In this document: positions 30,311 through 47,394 of the stretch, one piece after another
Layout: each line of letters starts with the position of its first letter
How positions within the stretch are numbered: position 1 is the stretch's first letter
DNA from: Theristus sp. LFF4_11
Lineage: Eukaryota > Nematoda > Chromadorea > Monhysterida > Xyalidae
Assembly: GCA_030248135.1 (NCBI GenBank)
Contig: JASANC010002542.1
Span: 1-64,000 of the forward strand
DNA length: 64,000 nucleotides
Direction of reading: 5' to 3'
Position numbers and translations under genes: made by a program
Notes under the pieces: model-generated
Database searches by the model: none
Seen by the model: the letters and a program-made list of their open reading frames with translations, nothing else
Told to the model about the DNA's origin: nothing

Positions 30311-30915
30311 CTATTTGAGTCGGTACCACCACTCGCTGTTTGTTGATTTTAATAGCAAAAATTTGTGCCTGTTGATCCTTAAAGCAGATTTAGCACTTTA
30401 GAGTCCTTTGGTGATTTTTATTTTTTGGAAGTCAGCAAACATTTTAAATAAACTTTGATTTTGATGATTTAGAGAGATTTATTATGTCGCGGTTTGTTGC
30501 TTATTCATTTATTTTGTTGTCGGCCATAATTTTTTTGGCCAGCCTTCATTAACCCACAACCCATCCTGTTTTTGGTATTATTCACAGCAAGTTGTTTCCG
30601 TTGCAGTTTCAATCACCAATCATTAATGAATGAATGCACAATCAATGCCACAGATTTATTCTTGAAAATTACTTTTCCACTGCTTCTTCTTTGTATTTTT
30701 CTCAAACAAAACAAAAATAGCTAGCTTTGAAAAATCAGTTATCACCAAAGAATGTTCAACCAGAAAATCAGGGTAAGATTTTTTTGAAAATAAACTAATA
30801 TTACATTTTAGTGCAAGGTTAAACAGTTGACTGCAGATAGTTCAGTTACTGGGGGGTATAATTCAGAGAATAATGAAATGGCCAATGTTTCTTTTTCAAT
30901 ATGATTTTAAGGCTT

Positions 30916-34651
<3,736 letters not shown>

Positions 34652-35166
34652 GATGACAATAATGAAGAGGGGATTTGAGCGCTGTGTTGAACGGCACTTG
34701 GGCTTTGTCAATTGATTTGTGGGAAGGAAATTGTTGTTGCTAAAAAAACCAATGAATGAGAGTCGCCATGGTGTATCGATGGCTTTTTTAGGAAATGAAC
34801 TTCTGTGAAAAGTGTACATTTTAATTTTTCAGGTTGAATTAGGGACTACGCTAGGGTTCGGAAGAAAAATAATTAAATACCGTATTCTATTTTTTTTCAT
34901 TCATTATTTGGGTATTTGGATTTTAGGATTGGATCGGGCAGGTTTGTCTTGTCTTGTTTGGTTCGGTTCGGTTCGTATTACGTTCGGATTTTTTTTGCCA
35001 TTATTGTTGATTCGTTGATTGACTCAGTGAATCGAATCCACGTCGACTGCCAGTGCCAACCAGCCAAAGCCAAACGCATCGCCGAAAATACGCAATTCAC
35101 ATTCAATTTCAATTCATTCATTAAAAAAATGCAAACAATGACGATCACCACGGAGTAAAAACGCAG
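34652..35166. promoter_or_regulatory. Shared divergent promoter region
   Basis: The 515 bp between the start codons of kinase gene C (minus) and the TBC1D20 gene (plus) must carry both promoters. No TATA or factor site can be named with confidence. Confidence 0.5.
35129..35158 (+). CDS. Short upstream ORF before TBC1D20
   Basis: ATG to TAA encoding nine residues (MQTMTITTE), ending eight bases before the chosen start codon of the TBC gene and out of frame with it. It could dampen translation if included in the mRNA; the transcript start is unknown. Confidence 0.35.
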   Translation: MQTMTITTE

Positions 35167-38100
35167 ATGCACTCAACAAAAGCGCGATCGAGAAGTCGCA
35201 GAAAGGTCACTATTTTGTTATGTTCTGTGGTCTGTTTGGTTTTTGGTCGATGGGTTTTTGTTTTATTTTGGAAAAAGCTTTTCATTTTTCATTCATTTCC
35301 ATTCCAGCATCGACTAGACGCCACCGGCGAACGACGCAACGACTCCGATCCGCCGTCGTCGTCGTCGCATCTGAAAAGCCCGCTGGGCGGCGCGCTCCAA
35401 TTGAGTCGCCGGCGGAAACTGCGACAGCTTCGTGCCGTTGTCCGAAAACTCAACAATCTTATCGTCGTCGACGGTGAGAATGACGAGAACAACGATGATG
35501 ACGTTGACGAGAGACGGAACTTTGCAAATGCAGCCGACAAAAGCTCACCGATCTCAGAGGGCGTCCGAACGGCGACGCTTCGTCAGCTCGCGATCAGCAG
35601 CGGCGGTTTGATTTCGGACGAGTTTCGACGGAAAATCTGGCCGCTTCTTGCGGCCGGTGGCCGTCGGTTCGTCGCTGATGAGCGAGCGGCACGATTTTCG
35701 TCGACGGAGAATCATTTGAACGATTCGCTGTTTGTCACCAGCAACAGTGATTACGATTCGATTTCGCACGGCGGATCCGAGTACTCGACGACGACGACGA
35801 CAAGTGGAAGTAGCAATTTTGTGGGTGCGCGGATCTGATTTTTATCACGACTTTTGTGACTTGTTACTGATGTTATTGTTTGTAGCACTGTTGTGAGGAA
35901 CTTGGTGAAAGATGACGTGAAGTGTTTTATTGTTGGACGTTTTTAGCACATTTGCTGACATTTCAACAATGTTTTCGTGGTCATGCAGTTTTTCAAAAAG
36001 TATTTGAGTTGAACAGTTGCACATTTACAGTCACAAAACACAACCTCTGTCACGTTTTCCAGCTGCACGTCAATGAGTGGTCAGTTGTATAAAAGTAAGG
36101 AGTGTCTACTGTCTTCTTGACTGTATTTATTCTACATAGGTCGGTTCAGTACACTTGGCACTGAAAGTGCATGGACACAATTGTATGCTACACAGTAATA
36201 GCATCATGTTACAGAGCACCACTTGCGTACAATTGCCGTGAAAAAATCTGACATCAGCAGCACGATTTCTTGATCACCCGTTTTCTGTTTGCACTGTTTC
36301 AGTGGCACGACCGTCGTCGCGTTCCGCGCGCAGCACCCCTGGCAGCAGTTGCTTGTCACTGGTGAACGAGCACGACGACGCGTCGCAACCAGCGCACTCC
36401 GATGGGGACGCCGTGTCGGATGCAGCACACTGCTCCGCTTTGTTATTCCCACTGGAGGTACGAATTCGAAAGTCAAACAAGGCAGTTGGTGTTGCAATGA
36501 ACGTGTTTGTGGAATGATTGATTGGTTGGGAAGTTCCGGTTTCACCTAAAGAAAAACTCGTTCGAAGCGCATGTTAATTGGCTACTCAGCTACCTGGTTA
36601 GGCCAGTCGGTGAGCCGAATTCAAAACTGGCCAATCAGCCTAATTGCTTATGATTTGCAGTTCGAGTGCACCAAAAAGGCCACTACAGTCGGAACTCTAA
36701 ATTATAGGCAATCAGCTAATTGGTTGGTTGATCATGGTGCAGACGTGTATGCACTGCATTCGTTGCAGATGCATGGCAATGGCATCACGTGATCCGCCAA
36801 CCAATCAGCTGGTTGGATATTTTATGGAGTTCGACCAATATTTTTTCAAGTTCCCACGCCAATTTCAGCCGACGGTAACCGATCTCCAACAACACCCCGA
36901 ATGGAAACAAGTGGAAATGGACGTGCGGCGAACATTGGCCAGGTTTCCGCCGAACATCACCGATGGAGAGCGGGTACAACTGCAGACGGAGTTGATACCG
37001 TTGATTGTGCGCATCATGTGGGCGAACCCGCAGTGTCACTACTATCAGGGTAAAGCTGGAGGCGCTCTTCAAACACTGCAAATTGCTCAGTCGATAAACT
37101 TGTTTGAATGGAAAACGCGCGGAAAATCCTCGTGAACCCCGGTAACTTCAAAGTAAAGTGCGCATATACGGAGCTGGCACTGGCACTATTGGTCGTTCTC
37201 GAATCTTATGGGCGAACGCGCAGTGACACGACTATCTGGGCACAGCAAAAGCTGAGAATCACTCAAACGTCAATTCAAAATCAGCGACCGGAACAGCTGG
37301 AAAACTTATGGGGATGGGGGACACCGCAAATATAGCACCATGAAGTTGTAGTTAACTCCTTGGTAACTCCCACCCAATACCGTGGTGAAATAAACGGTAA
37401 ACGTAACACGCCAAAAACTAATGTTCTGCAGGCACCAACGCACGAGCGACTCGCGCGCCACTGTAATATCATTTGTGTTTGCGTGATAATAACTAATAAA
37501 AAATACACACACGACGAAAGAACACCACACCTGAATGTTCTCTGTCTTCAAACTAGAACCAGAACGAAAACAACACCAAAAATCGCGGTGCCTGCAGGCT
37601 TCCACGACGTCTGTCTGACGCTGTTGCTCGTCCTCGGCAAGGACGACGCGCTGGCCGTTTCGTCCGAGCTCGCTCTCTTCGGCCTCTTCCGGCGGTTCCT
37701 GTGCGAGCCGCTGGAGCAGGTGGCGCCGCCGTTGATCGAGCTGATCTACGTGATCGTGCGACAGGCGGACGCCGAGCTGGAGGCGTTCCTGAGACGCGCC
37801 GACCTCGGGCACATGTTCGCGCTCAGCTGGCTGCTCACCTGGTTCGCGCATTCCATCGATCAGTGCGTTCTGTTGGAATGGTTTTTGTTTGTTGTTGTTT
37901 CATTCTGTATTGTGTTGAACTTGCGCCGCATTCTCTGTTGCTTGTTTTCGATTAGATTATAGCGAGTGTGACCAACAGCGTTCTGTGGGTGATCGAAGAC
38001 AACCGTTCTGCTAACGTGCAGGCTAATTCTTGGTTTCCGCAGTGTTTGGCGGCGACCCTTGTGTGTTGGTTGGATGCCTATGATGTACGAGAGTTTGTAC

Positions 38101-39139
38101 TGACTGATTGACGTGTTTCTCGCGCAGATACTCTTCTGTCGTTCGTCTGTACGATCTGTTCCTTGCGTCGCACCAGCTGATGCCCGTTTACTTCGGCGCT
38201 GCACTGGTGCTGTACCGCAGCAGCGACATCATGGAGACGTGCGATTGCGAAATGACACAGATTCACTCGCTGCTCACGCGCGTGAAACCGCGTCATCTGC
38301 CGTTGGAAGCGTTGATTGCCGATGCTCAGGTGTGTGTGTAAACTACGCTTCAGTTCCGACCGCCGTGGTTCCGTGTCAAGTCTGGTTGCGTGCGTTCTTC
38401 CAGACTGAATGCCTGCGACTCACTGTTATGAATCAGAGACGTGCAAAGCGGGTTTGTGTCTGTTCGCAGAAATTTTTCCACCATTTGTGTCTATTCGCTG
38501 AAAATTTTTGATTCTCATACATCTGGCATGTACACATTCAAACACATTGCGAGAAAAAATGTGGTGGGGTCGACGTCGCGCAGCCAACCGACCCGACAAG
38601 CTAGAATTGTCTGGCGTGCACACTTCTATTATGAATTGTGCACCGATGACAATAAATCGCTTCAACTTTTGTTGCACTGACTGAAAACGGGCCTGAATCG
38701 TGCAGTTGATGTCGATGATGCGTTCTGTAGTGATGATGATTGGTTTAGCTGAGCGAAACAAAGCTTTCATAAGACTGGCTCGAGTGCCAAACAAAAAACT
38801 TGAATTGAACGGAATACTACTGAGCAACCAACCTTCGAAAACGCGTTTCCCCCTACTCAGGACCTGTTCATGCAGTTCCCGCCGAGTTTGCTCAGCGGCC
38901 AGCTTCGCGAACGCTACCTGCTCGACGTGCGACTAGAAACGCTCCAAAAACAGCTCGTCCGCCGTCGGCCGACCGCTGGAATGCCGTCGCTGTTGCAGAT
39001 TCTGCCGTTGGTGTCGCCGAATTTACGCCGAAACGCGACGAACGCAACATTGTGGGCGTTCACGGCGACGGCCGCTGCCGTCTGGTACTTTTATGCGCAC
39101 TCGGAACACGCTGTTGACGGGTGGATCAGATTGTTTTGA
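35167..39139 (+). CDS. TBC1D20: TBC1D20-type Rab GTPase-activating protein
   Basis: Exons: 35167-35205, 35308-35824, 36303-36457, 36869-37049, 37598-37862, 38128-38329, 38861-39139; 1638 nt, 545 aa (human about 400; the excess is a Ser/Asp-rich N-terminal half and exon 3). The TBC domain starts at TLRQLAISSGGLISDEFRRK. Dual fingers are present: IxxDxxR-type VEMDVRR with R258, and YYQG with Q297. Family hallmarks follow: ADLGHMFALSWLLTWFAHS, VVRLYDLFLASHQLMPVYF, CDCEMTQIHSLLTRV. The C-terminus has a hydrophobic stretch (LWAFTATAAAVWYFYAH), matching the tail anchor that places TBC1D20 on the ER, where it stimulates GTP hydrolysis by Rab1 (family knowledge). Exon 3 is supported by phase and coding character only. 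Intron 1 is free of stops, so a retained form is possible. Confidence 0.9.
36686..36836. mobile_element. MITE family 1 copy
   Basis: CAGTCGGAACTCTAAATTATA at the left and GGAGTTCGACC at the right. In intron 3 of the TBC gene, about 30 bp before exon 4. Confidence 0.8.
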
Positions 39140-40850
39140 GTTTCGTTGGTGATCCGATATTGATATTGGTTATGAAAACGCAACTACCATGGACGAAAGT
39201 AGGGCTTGAGTAGAAAAAAACCGGCAAAAACTTCTCAACCCCCTAACCCAAGGCCGGACGAAACTAGCGTTTGGGTGCAGCAAAAGAATCCGGAAAAATT
39301 TTCTCATACCCCTACCCTCGGCGAAACATTCTCGTGGGTTTTGATTGTTGTAGTCCCGTTTTGTTGAGATTATGGTGAAATTCAGTTGGGAATTGGGATT
39401 GTTGCTAAGAGCTGTTTTGCGATTTCGTCACAGTCATAACTCATAGTTGATCGTGGTTTTGTTTGTTGATTTACAAAAAACTAGATTCGAAGTAAATTTA
39501 TGTGTTTGTGATGTGGAAAATGCCACGTGCAGTAGCTTTTTTCAACTGTAAAAACAGGTGTTTGTAAACTGTGATCAGTCATTAAATGCAGGCTAAGTTA
39601 CTCTGAACGAGAAGGCATAGTTCTGTTGAATTGTTTTTTCTTCTCAAGTTGCTTGTCCAACCTCGCAGAACTGCGTGTTTTTTTCACAATTTTGACACAC
39701 TTATAATGTGCTTGTTCAATTTGAAGGCTACAAGTCTGCAGCTGCATGCAATAGCGCGCTGATTCGCTGCTCTGATGCAGCCAATCATCATCTCAGTTTC
39801 TGAAATTTGTAAATTACAAGGTTTGTGTCTGTGATGCGATTGATTTGGTCTGGTTTACCACCTTGGTCTGCTGGTTGGATCCAATTTTGAATTAATTCAA
39901 AAATTACCCAAGATCCATCTTGTTCTTTGTGTCAGTGTTGTGCTTTATCCAAATTGTGAATTTTGTTGTCCCTTGAAAGGTACTGGTGCATTACTTTATC
40001 AATCCATATTCATATTTTTTTATCAAGAGCTGCGTCATATTGTGTTGGATAAAATCGATTTTATAGATTTCCTCTGCATTGCAAAAACAACAAAACAAAC
40101 CTTTAACTGCGGCTGCAGCCAAATCCAACTCTCGGCTCACGAATCCACCCATCAACTGCTCAAGAATTCAGATTTTTCTCCGGAAATCAAAACCCCGTTC
40201 ACCTGCCAATGCCGTTGCTCACCCAACCACGAGTTTTTTTAACCGGAACGCACAGGTTGAACAACCGACTTTAGCATACGAAAGGGGTTGATTATTCATG
40301 AAATCGCTGAATGGTTTGGTGAGACTGCCAATGTCATCAGAAGAGCGCCGAATTTGCCGCCTGGAACTGCTGTGATACAACAAATAAAGAGCATTTTCTA
40401 CTGTATCACAAGCGGACGACAGGCGACAAACAATCGGCGGAGCGGCCGTTGCCGTCGTCGTCGCACTTCAGAACAAATTCGGAATTTCAGTTGCGAAATC
40501 GAATGCGACACAGTGAGCGGGCTTGGAAAGAGTGCCAATGGACAAAGCGTTTTCTGTTGACAAAAAACATTGACAACAAGAACCAAGTCCGCTGGAAGTG
40601 TCGATAGACGAGACAATTTCGGCCAATTGAATTGTGAGAAGTCGAAGTCAACAACACAAAAACTGAATACAGGTCAGCTGTGATACAGTGAGTTCAATTT
40701 CAGTTTGTCCTGTATCACTAGTCCACCCGCATGCAATCGTTGTGCGGTTTTTCCTTGCTCCATTTGTCGAATCCAAATTTGAGTTTCATGTGCTTCATAC
40801 GTTATTCAGTTGTCCATTTGATTGGTTGTTGATTGCAGTTTTCTTTGATG
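39140..40850. other. Spacer downstream of TBC1D20, no gene seen
   Basis: AT-rich. Around 40370-40720 the motif TGTGATACA/TGTATCAC occurs several times in both orientations. Open frames such as 40288-40560 lack splice signals or family resemblance. Confidence 0.5.
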
Positions 40851-40862
40851 GCTGACTGCGCC

Positions 40863-40940
40863 GTGCTGAGTGTGTTTTCTAGTCATGACTTTTTTAACTG
40901 GTTTCCATTTGAACATGACTCGAAGAAAAACACTCAGCAC
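40863..40940 (+). ncRNA. Candidate miRNA-like hairpin
   Basis: GTGCTGAGTGTGTTTTCTAG then TCATG pairs almost fully with CATGACTCGAAGAAAAACAC then TCAGCAC, leaving a loop of about 26 nt; 78 nt in total with two small bulges. Size and shape fit a pre-miRNA, but a tiny inverted-repeat element is equally possible. Strand is arbitrary. Confidence 0.3.
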
Positions 40941-43211
40941 TGTGCAAGTCGCATGTTGAGCGATCGAGGCCAACGCCCAGGCGTAACGAAATCGAAGAAG
41001 CACATTTACAACAAAACTCGAAACATAATGAAGCTGACATTCGGATTTCGCCCGTATTTATACTGTTCTGCGGCTCACTGCTTTTCCCAAGAAACAATCC
41101 AGTTTTCATTTTCCCACGCTTTCTCGCTGCACGTGTTCCGTGTGGCAAAACTGCGCGTTATACGTTCCCACGCTCTGCGCGCGTGCGCTTTTTTGTTCCC
41201 ACGCGCGTTTCCCCACGCGTTTTTCGTAACTTGGCGTGGGAAGGGCGGGCATAAATTACATACATTTTCAACTTTTGAACTTTGACATGGGAAAGTTTTG
41301 TCGTCAACCGTTGTGTTGTTGATTTTAAATCTCCCGTCGCTTTTAAAAAAACAGACAAACAAGCAGAAAACAACAGATTTTCCTTTGGTATTGTTTGTTT
41401 CTCGCTATCAAGGACAAAAGGTGATGTTTTTTTGAAAAACTCAGCAGAGTAATTGGCTGCATAAAGAATAAATAACCAATCAGCACCAGCTGGCTTGTAT
41501 TTCAGTGGATTCAAGCGTTTCAAAAACGATTGTAGACTTCAGAAAATGTGACACTTTTTCGAAACCGAAAACAATATCAGTTTATTTGTTTATTCCTTTG
41601 AGACGAATAAAATTGTCAACATAAAGCTACTGCACAATTCAGAAAACATGTTTTTTTCAATAAAATGTTTGATATTCACAAAAAAATTCATCGAAATTGC
41701 GAATAAAATTGCACTGGTGTTCAAATTTATATTTGAAAAAGTGTCCGAAACAACACAAGAAACTCAATAATAACGTATTTTGAGTTTGAAAGGCTGAACC
41801 GAGATAAGGCGCTTTTGCTGAACAGCAGCAAGAATTAGAAACTTCGAGAAAATCATGATTAATGTTCGATTACAAAAATCCCGTGCCAATTTCTTCAAAA
41901 AAACAACAGTATGCGGAAAAAACCACGGACTTCGCTGATTGGCTGCAGTTGTGGCTTTAAATTTCTTGGTTATTCAAATTCAGCTGACACTCAAAAAGAA
42001 ATTTCAGGTAACTCAGCGGCTTGGTGAATCTGAAAGTTTTTTCTTGGACGTTCTCATGTCACGCCCTTGAATTTAATCAAAAAACCAAAACACTTGCAGC
42101 CAACCAAACACTGAAGAAAACTTCGAAGAGAGATCCTATTCCCTTGACTGACTGAATGAGTGAAAATCGTCAGTTCACCAGAGGTTATAGAGACAGAAAA
42201 AAGAGATTATTTGCAACGAAGCCCTCGCCCGAAAATAGGTAGTTCACTTTGTTTGCAACGCCACAAACAAACACATACGCATAAAATATCACACCAGCGC
42301 GTGTGTCATCGTATGTGTGCATGTGCCTGTGTGTTTGTTTGTTCATTCAACATCACTGTGTCATGAGGAAAAATGTAGCTATTCCAGACTAGGACGTTTT
42401 AACTGAACGGTAGCTCAACGAAATACTTTCTGAGTACCTATTTTGCATCACATATGTAATTATAGAATCAGCAGAATAATTCCACAAACAAAAAAAAATT
42501 GAATCATGAAAAAAAATCTCATATATAAAACAGTTGCTGAGCTTTTTTTTGAGAAGCAGAAAAAAACAGTAGTGATCGATGATTGAAATTTGAAAAGGAT
42601 AAGAGAAGTAATGCGGTAAGTATGCACGTTTTGGGAATGCAATGCACACAGAAATGTATCGAATATGCTTAGTAAAGTGGGGTGACCAGACAACGCTTGA
42701 ACAATCGCAGCGATTTGCGACGTCTTCAGTGAATCTCGACAAAAAAACGCTGAACAAAATCAGTTCAATTCGCGACGCAAGAAATCTCGAACACTAAGAA
42801 AAAATCAACAATGGTAACACTCAACAAATTACTTTCGGTGAACCAACGCTTAACTCTCAAGTTTGCTGGGTATAACCAACCAGTGGTTGCACAACAAATT
42901 GTTAGGTTTCTGTAGTATTTCCACACTGAGATCAACAAACAAAACACTGATGTACAATGATCGTATAGTGACTGATTTTGATTAAAAACCGGTACTGATT
43001 GATTGATTAATTGACTGATTGATTGACTGATTGGCGATAATGAAAGATTCGACAGGAAACACTGAAACAACGGGGGTACTATGAAAAGCGCGTCTAGCCA
43101 ACAATATTCCAACGATATTGCAAAAATAAAACCGGTATTCCACGCGCTTAACGGTCGCCGTCGTTTCGTAGACCCCGTTGTCCCATTATTCGCAATAGTA
43201 CTGCTCTCTGA
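40941..43211. other. Spacer, no gene seen
   Basis: At 41110-41250 the motif TTCCCACGC and its CCCACGCG variants repeat about five times. The remainder is AT-rich without supported exons. The 3' untranslated region of the channel gene must lie at its right end. Confidence 0.5.
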
Positions 43212-46200
43212 TCAGTTCTGACTCAAATAGTACACCCAATAGACAATGTTGAACAGCGCGAACGTGGCCGGGAACAGCTTCGCGCACGTGCCGTCCACCT
43301 TGTTGCCGATCTGCCCCTCGCCGAAGCCTCGCATGGCCGGCGCCGGCTGCGCCACCTGGCCGAGCAGAAAGTTCGCCGCCGCCATCGTGTTCATCGTCAT
43401 CTGACCCGCTCCGGTCTGATCGTCCTGCTGTGCCCTCGCTCCCCCGTTCGCGCGCAACGGCGGCAAGCCCAGCCGCTGGCGTTTGCGCTCGCGTCGCTGT
43501 CTCTTGGCCTTGTCGCGCATGTCCGCGAGCTTGTCGGCGAACCCGACCACGGCGAGCTCGACGAGCGACAGGAAGATGAACGTGACGCACGTGAAGAACC
43601 AGAGGTCGATCGCCTTCACGTACGAGACGCGCGGCAGGTTCTTGACGACGTTGCCGAACTGCACTGGCAGGCTAGTGGTTTTCGTTTCATTGTTGCTGGT
43701 GCATTTCGTGGATTTTGACAAGTTTCTCTTCTACAGGCGAACTCTAAATTATAGGCAATCAATCAGATGATTGGTTGCTGATCCACGTGCATGTGTGCTA
43801 CCTGGTGCAGGCAGTGTTGTCAGGGGGTGGAGTCTGTGCCGCACAGAAAGCATATGCATTGCGTGATCCTCAGCCAGTCAGCTGATTGCCTATAATTCAG
43901 AGTTCGACTGTAGAATCTTCTGGCTTTCGTTTATAGTCGTTGATTGTCGAACATACACTATTAGATTTCACATGGGCGGTTCACCACGCACACACCACCA
44001 GTGTTTTTACTTGAGTTGAATCGACATGTGAGTTTGCATAACTCCCCACCCCAAGAGTAGATCAACTTTCAGTTTAACTTTGTGAGAACCACAACCGTGG
44101 TGTGGCGTGAGCATACTGTCAGGTCCACTATTGGACGCTACTGTGCAACTGTTCCCAAAATCCTAAACTACTTTTTACTTTTACCATTCAACATCAACAT
44201 CTACAACAGTTAACCGCGGCCGACTGGTTGACTCGGCGCCCCGGCGTAGATTCACAATACTGCGCAAAGGGTGTGTGAACCGCTTCTTAAAATTGATTTG
44301 CGGTGTTCAGCGTCGTGTTTCGGTGACCGGCAACACACGCCGCAAGCGGCCAGCGAAAACCGCATTGCGTTGCGGCGTCCGCACCGCACTCCGGCAAACA
44401 AACAGAAAAGAACATCTTGCCGCAAAACACCGCCCGCAGAAGAACACCCGCAGAAAAAAACTCGCCTGAAACGTCAAGGCCATTAATGACGACACGCCGA
44501 GCGTGATGCGCGCCGGCAGTGCCCTCGAGTCGATCCAGAACGCGATCCACGATATGAAGACGCTCAGGTAAGTGGGCAGATACATCTGCAGTATGTAGTA
44601 GCCGTAGAGGCGTTTGAACGTGAATATCACCTTCAGCTGGTCCCACATTCCGGCCGTATAGACCTGCGTCGTCTGCACCCAGCGGACGCCGGCGAACTGA
44701 AAGTCCGGAAGCCGAAAATCGGCCGGCCCGGGCACCGTGACCTCGCTGTCCTGTTGCCACTGTAGGCGCACTTCGGCCGTGTTGTAGCTATACGACTCGA
44801 AGATCAGCTCGCAGTTCTGACGGTCCATCGGAAAGTTGGTGAGGTCCATCTTGCAGGGGCCCTCGACGCGGACGCGATAGTTCAGCCAGACGGTGCCGTT
44901 TGGATAGATGATCAGGAGGATGTTGGGTGCCGGCGATATGTGCACCTGCAAGGTGATAGGGAGCACGAGCAAATGAATTTGAAGCTGGGCGATGTTTTTA
45001 ACAGCCGCTCATCTCATACTGACGAGTATGCGTTTTCGGCACGGCACGTCACGTCACGTTTGTTTGCGTGTTTTTGCATGCTACCGCCCACGAAGACGTG
45101 CCGGCCTTGCTTTTGCCAGGCTAGAGGACTATAACCAAGAAAAGTGTACAGAACATGGCATCACGTAAGACGCCCATTGTGTTTTTCTGTTGTGCCCATA
45201 ACCCCCCCCCCCGAAAGGCTCGACCCTCTCCCCCTCTCCCAAACGTAGAAACAAGAGTCCACCGTGGTGTGCGCTGAGCTGGCAACCACTCTTACCACGA
45301 ACGATATTTGCCTATTACTACAGCTGTGGTAAACAGTTTCATGCATACCGACGGAATTCAAAATTGGCAAAGTGATCCGAGTCCCCAAAATAGGGCCGAG
45401 TCACTTGGGCGATTTTGAAAGATTGGAACTACCCTACTTTTCTTTCTACGTCTGCAAAATGCATTCAGTCGCAGAATCAAAAGAAAAAATACGAATTGAT
45501 ATAATTATAATACCTCGGTCTTTTTACTGTTGACGAAGCAGACATTCGGCGTCCAGAGTTTCGCGACGACGGAGCTGTCCAACGAGAGATTGGTCTTGCA
45601 GCTCATGTGACTGTAGGCGAGCCGCGGGTCGTTCCACACCTGACTGAACCAGACGTCCGCGAGGAACGACGACGTGATCTCGGTGATGGACGAGATGTCC
45701 TGCACGGTCAGCTCGACGTCGACCGCGACGCTGCCGTTCGCCGGCACCACCGTCTTGTCGTACTGGTCCAGGAGGTCGGTCACGATCGACTGCCGTTGCA
45801 GCGTTGAGTCGTTGCCTGTGCAATCGAGTTTGCATATGTTGTGGAATTGGACTGGATTATTTTGGAATATGCACTGATTAGCATCGGATTCTCGTAATCT
45901 CAATGTGTGTTTGGCACTGTTTTATCGGTGTTTTATTATCCATAAATCGGACTCTAAATTATAGGGCCTCAGTGTTTGGTGGTGATTGGTGATCAGGGCA
46001 TTGGTGATCACGTGATGCACGCTTTCTGCGCAGAAACTGATGTAGGGGCGGAGTTTGGTTTGGCGGGCGCATACATCACTCGATCACCAACCAATCAGCT
46101 GGTTCCCTATAATGTAGAGTTCGACTGTACACATTTAGCAGCGCCCCGTTTTCTCAGCTGTCCATCAACAATAAGAAAAAGACGCTTTTCCCCCTAAATT

Positions 46201-46444
46201 CGGACTCACACGCCGAGGCCGGCTGCTCCTGCGGTTCGGCGATCGGCGGCGCCGAATTGGAAAGACTGCGAAAGAGACTGTCCTGAATATTATTGTCGCC
46301 AATGACGCCATTCTCTGACGGCGACGTCAACAACTGTTGAGTTCTGTCGTCATCATGACGCTCCGGATCACCAGCCACCGCCGCAGCGCCCCCGGCCGCC
46401 TCGATCAGCCTTGTCATCAGCAACAACTGACTCAGCAACACCAT
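43212..46444 (-). CDS. Cys-loop ligand-gated anion channel subunit
   Basis: Pentameric neurotransmitter-gated channel of the plasma membrane. Exons (minus): 46444-46210, 45815-45514, 44945-44466, 43658-43212; 1464 nt, 487 aa. A signal-like N-terminus ([19 protein letters not shown]) dictated the start; a 64-residue upstream extension in frame is basic and less likely. The extracellular domain shows [14 protein letters not shown] and the Cys-loop C210-C224 around FPMDRQN. M1 is about 292-317 ([18 protein letters not shown]); M2 is preceded by PAR (323-325), the anion-selectivity signature; then [21 protein letters not shown] into M3; M4 is near 468-485 ([15 protein letters not shown]). The M3-M4 loop is Arg/Lys-rich then Gln/Ala-rich. 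The last intron has a GC donor (TTTCAG|GCGAGT). Ligand cannot be told from sequence. Confidence 0.9.
43734..43910. mobile_element. MITE family 1 copy
   Basis: CAGGCGAACTCTAAATTATA to TCAGAGTTCGACTG, TA-flanked. In the last intron of the channel gene. Confidence 0.85.
45948..46127. mobile_element. MITE family 1 copy
   Basis: CGGACTCTAAATTATAGGGC to TGTAGAGTTCGACTG. The core CACGTGATGCACGC is retained. In intron 1 of the channel gene. Confidence 0.8.
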
Positions 46445-46932
46445 CGCATGCTGCTGCACGTTTCGTCTTTTTCGTCGTCGCAGTTCGATTTGCTGTTGAT
46501 TTGCGCGTGTATTGTTATTATTGTACTGATGACGCTCATCTTCGGCGCTGTTGACTCGCGCACGGTGCCTTGGTATGATCGTTGGGCGATGTCGGTTGTC
46601 GGTGCTGATCTGCCGGGACGTCCGTTGATAACGCATGGTAACATCGCGACGTTTTTTTTTTCTTTTTATCTTAGTTTTATTCTCGTTTGAATTGATGATA
46701 GAATTGTCCGGAGTTGTCGTTGTTTTCCAGAGATTTGTTCCATGGAACTGCTAGATCAATCAGAGTCACGTCGCCACGTCGGTGTACAATTTGATGTTTA
46801 CTTCCACACAGGTTCATTTTGGCCAAGTGATGCGATAATCGCGGTCGCATGTTAAAAGGTTGTCTTTTGAGCAGCGTGCTAGTTATGTTGTATCTGCAAG
46901 AGTTCAGTAAGAAATTTCAAAATTCAAACAAA

Positions 46933-47384
46933 TACCGTATGACCCCCATTAAACCCCCAGGGGGATTAGTACGTCAGCGACTTTTAGGGGTGGGGGTTTA
47001 TTGGTGGGGGGGGGGGGGGGGGTATTTAAAAAAAAATTCGAGGGGTGGGGGTTTGTTGAAAAATGGCAAAAATACCTTGCATGGCAGGCAAGAAAGTTGC
47101 AGAAACTTTTACTTTTCACAGAGATTTCCTTTTATAACAGCCTTTTGTAATGAAATTACCATTAACTCATCCCTTTGGGTCCTTTAGTAGCACAATTTCA
47201 CCAATGTCACTGCATTCAGCCACTGAATTCGCTGGGTACCGGTATGTGTTTCAAACAGGTTTCCAATTAACCCCCATGGGGGATTATTTGGGGGGGGGGA
47301 TTACTCGGAAACTTGTCGTGGGGATGGGGGTTTATTGGTGGGGGGGGGGGAATTAATGGGGGGGTTTAATGCGGTAATACGGTA
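46933..47384 (+). mobile_element. MITE family 2 copy, plus orientation
   Basis: TACCGTATGACCCCC to GGTAATACGGTA. Core sequence slightly diverged (CACCAATGTCACTGCATTC). Confidence 0.85.
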
Positions 47385-47394
47385 TAACCTATTT

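Noticed and set aside
35206..35307. Reading TBC1D20 exon 1-2 as one continuous exon
   Set aside because: The intervening 102 bp is stop-free but begins GTCACT, ends TTCCATTCCAG and codes a Phe/Val-rich stretch unlike the flanking hydrophilic sequence, so it is treated as an intron.
41158..41523. Minus-strand 121-residue frame
   Set aside because: No family resemblance; it crosses the TTCCCACGC repeat block and lacks splice support.
46445..46636. Upstream Met giving a 64-residue extension of the channel
   Set aside because: The extension is Arg/Asn/Gln-rich and would bury the hydrophobic signal peptide.
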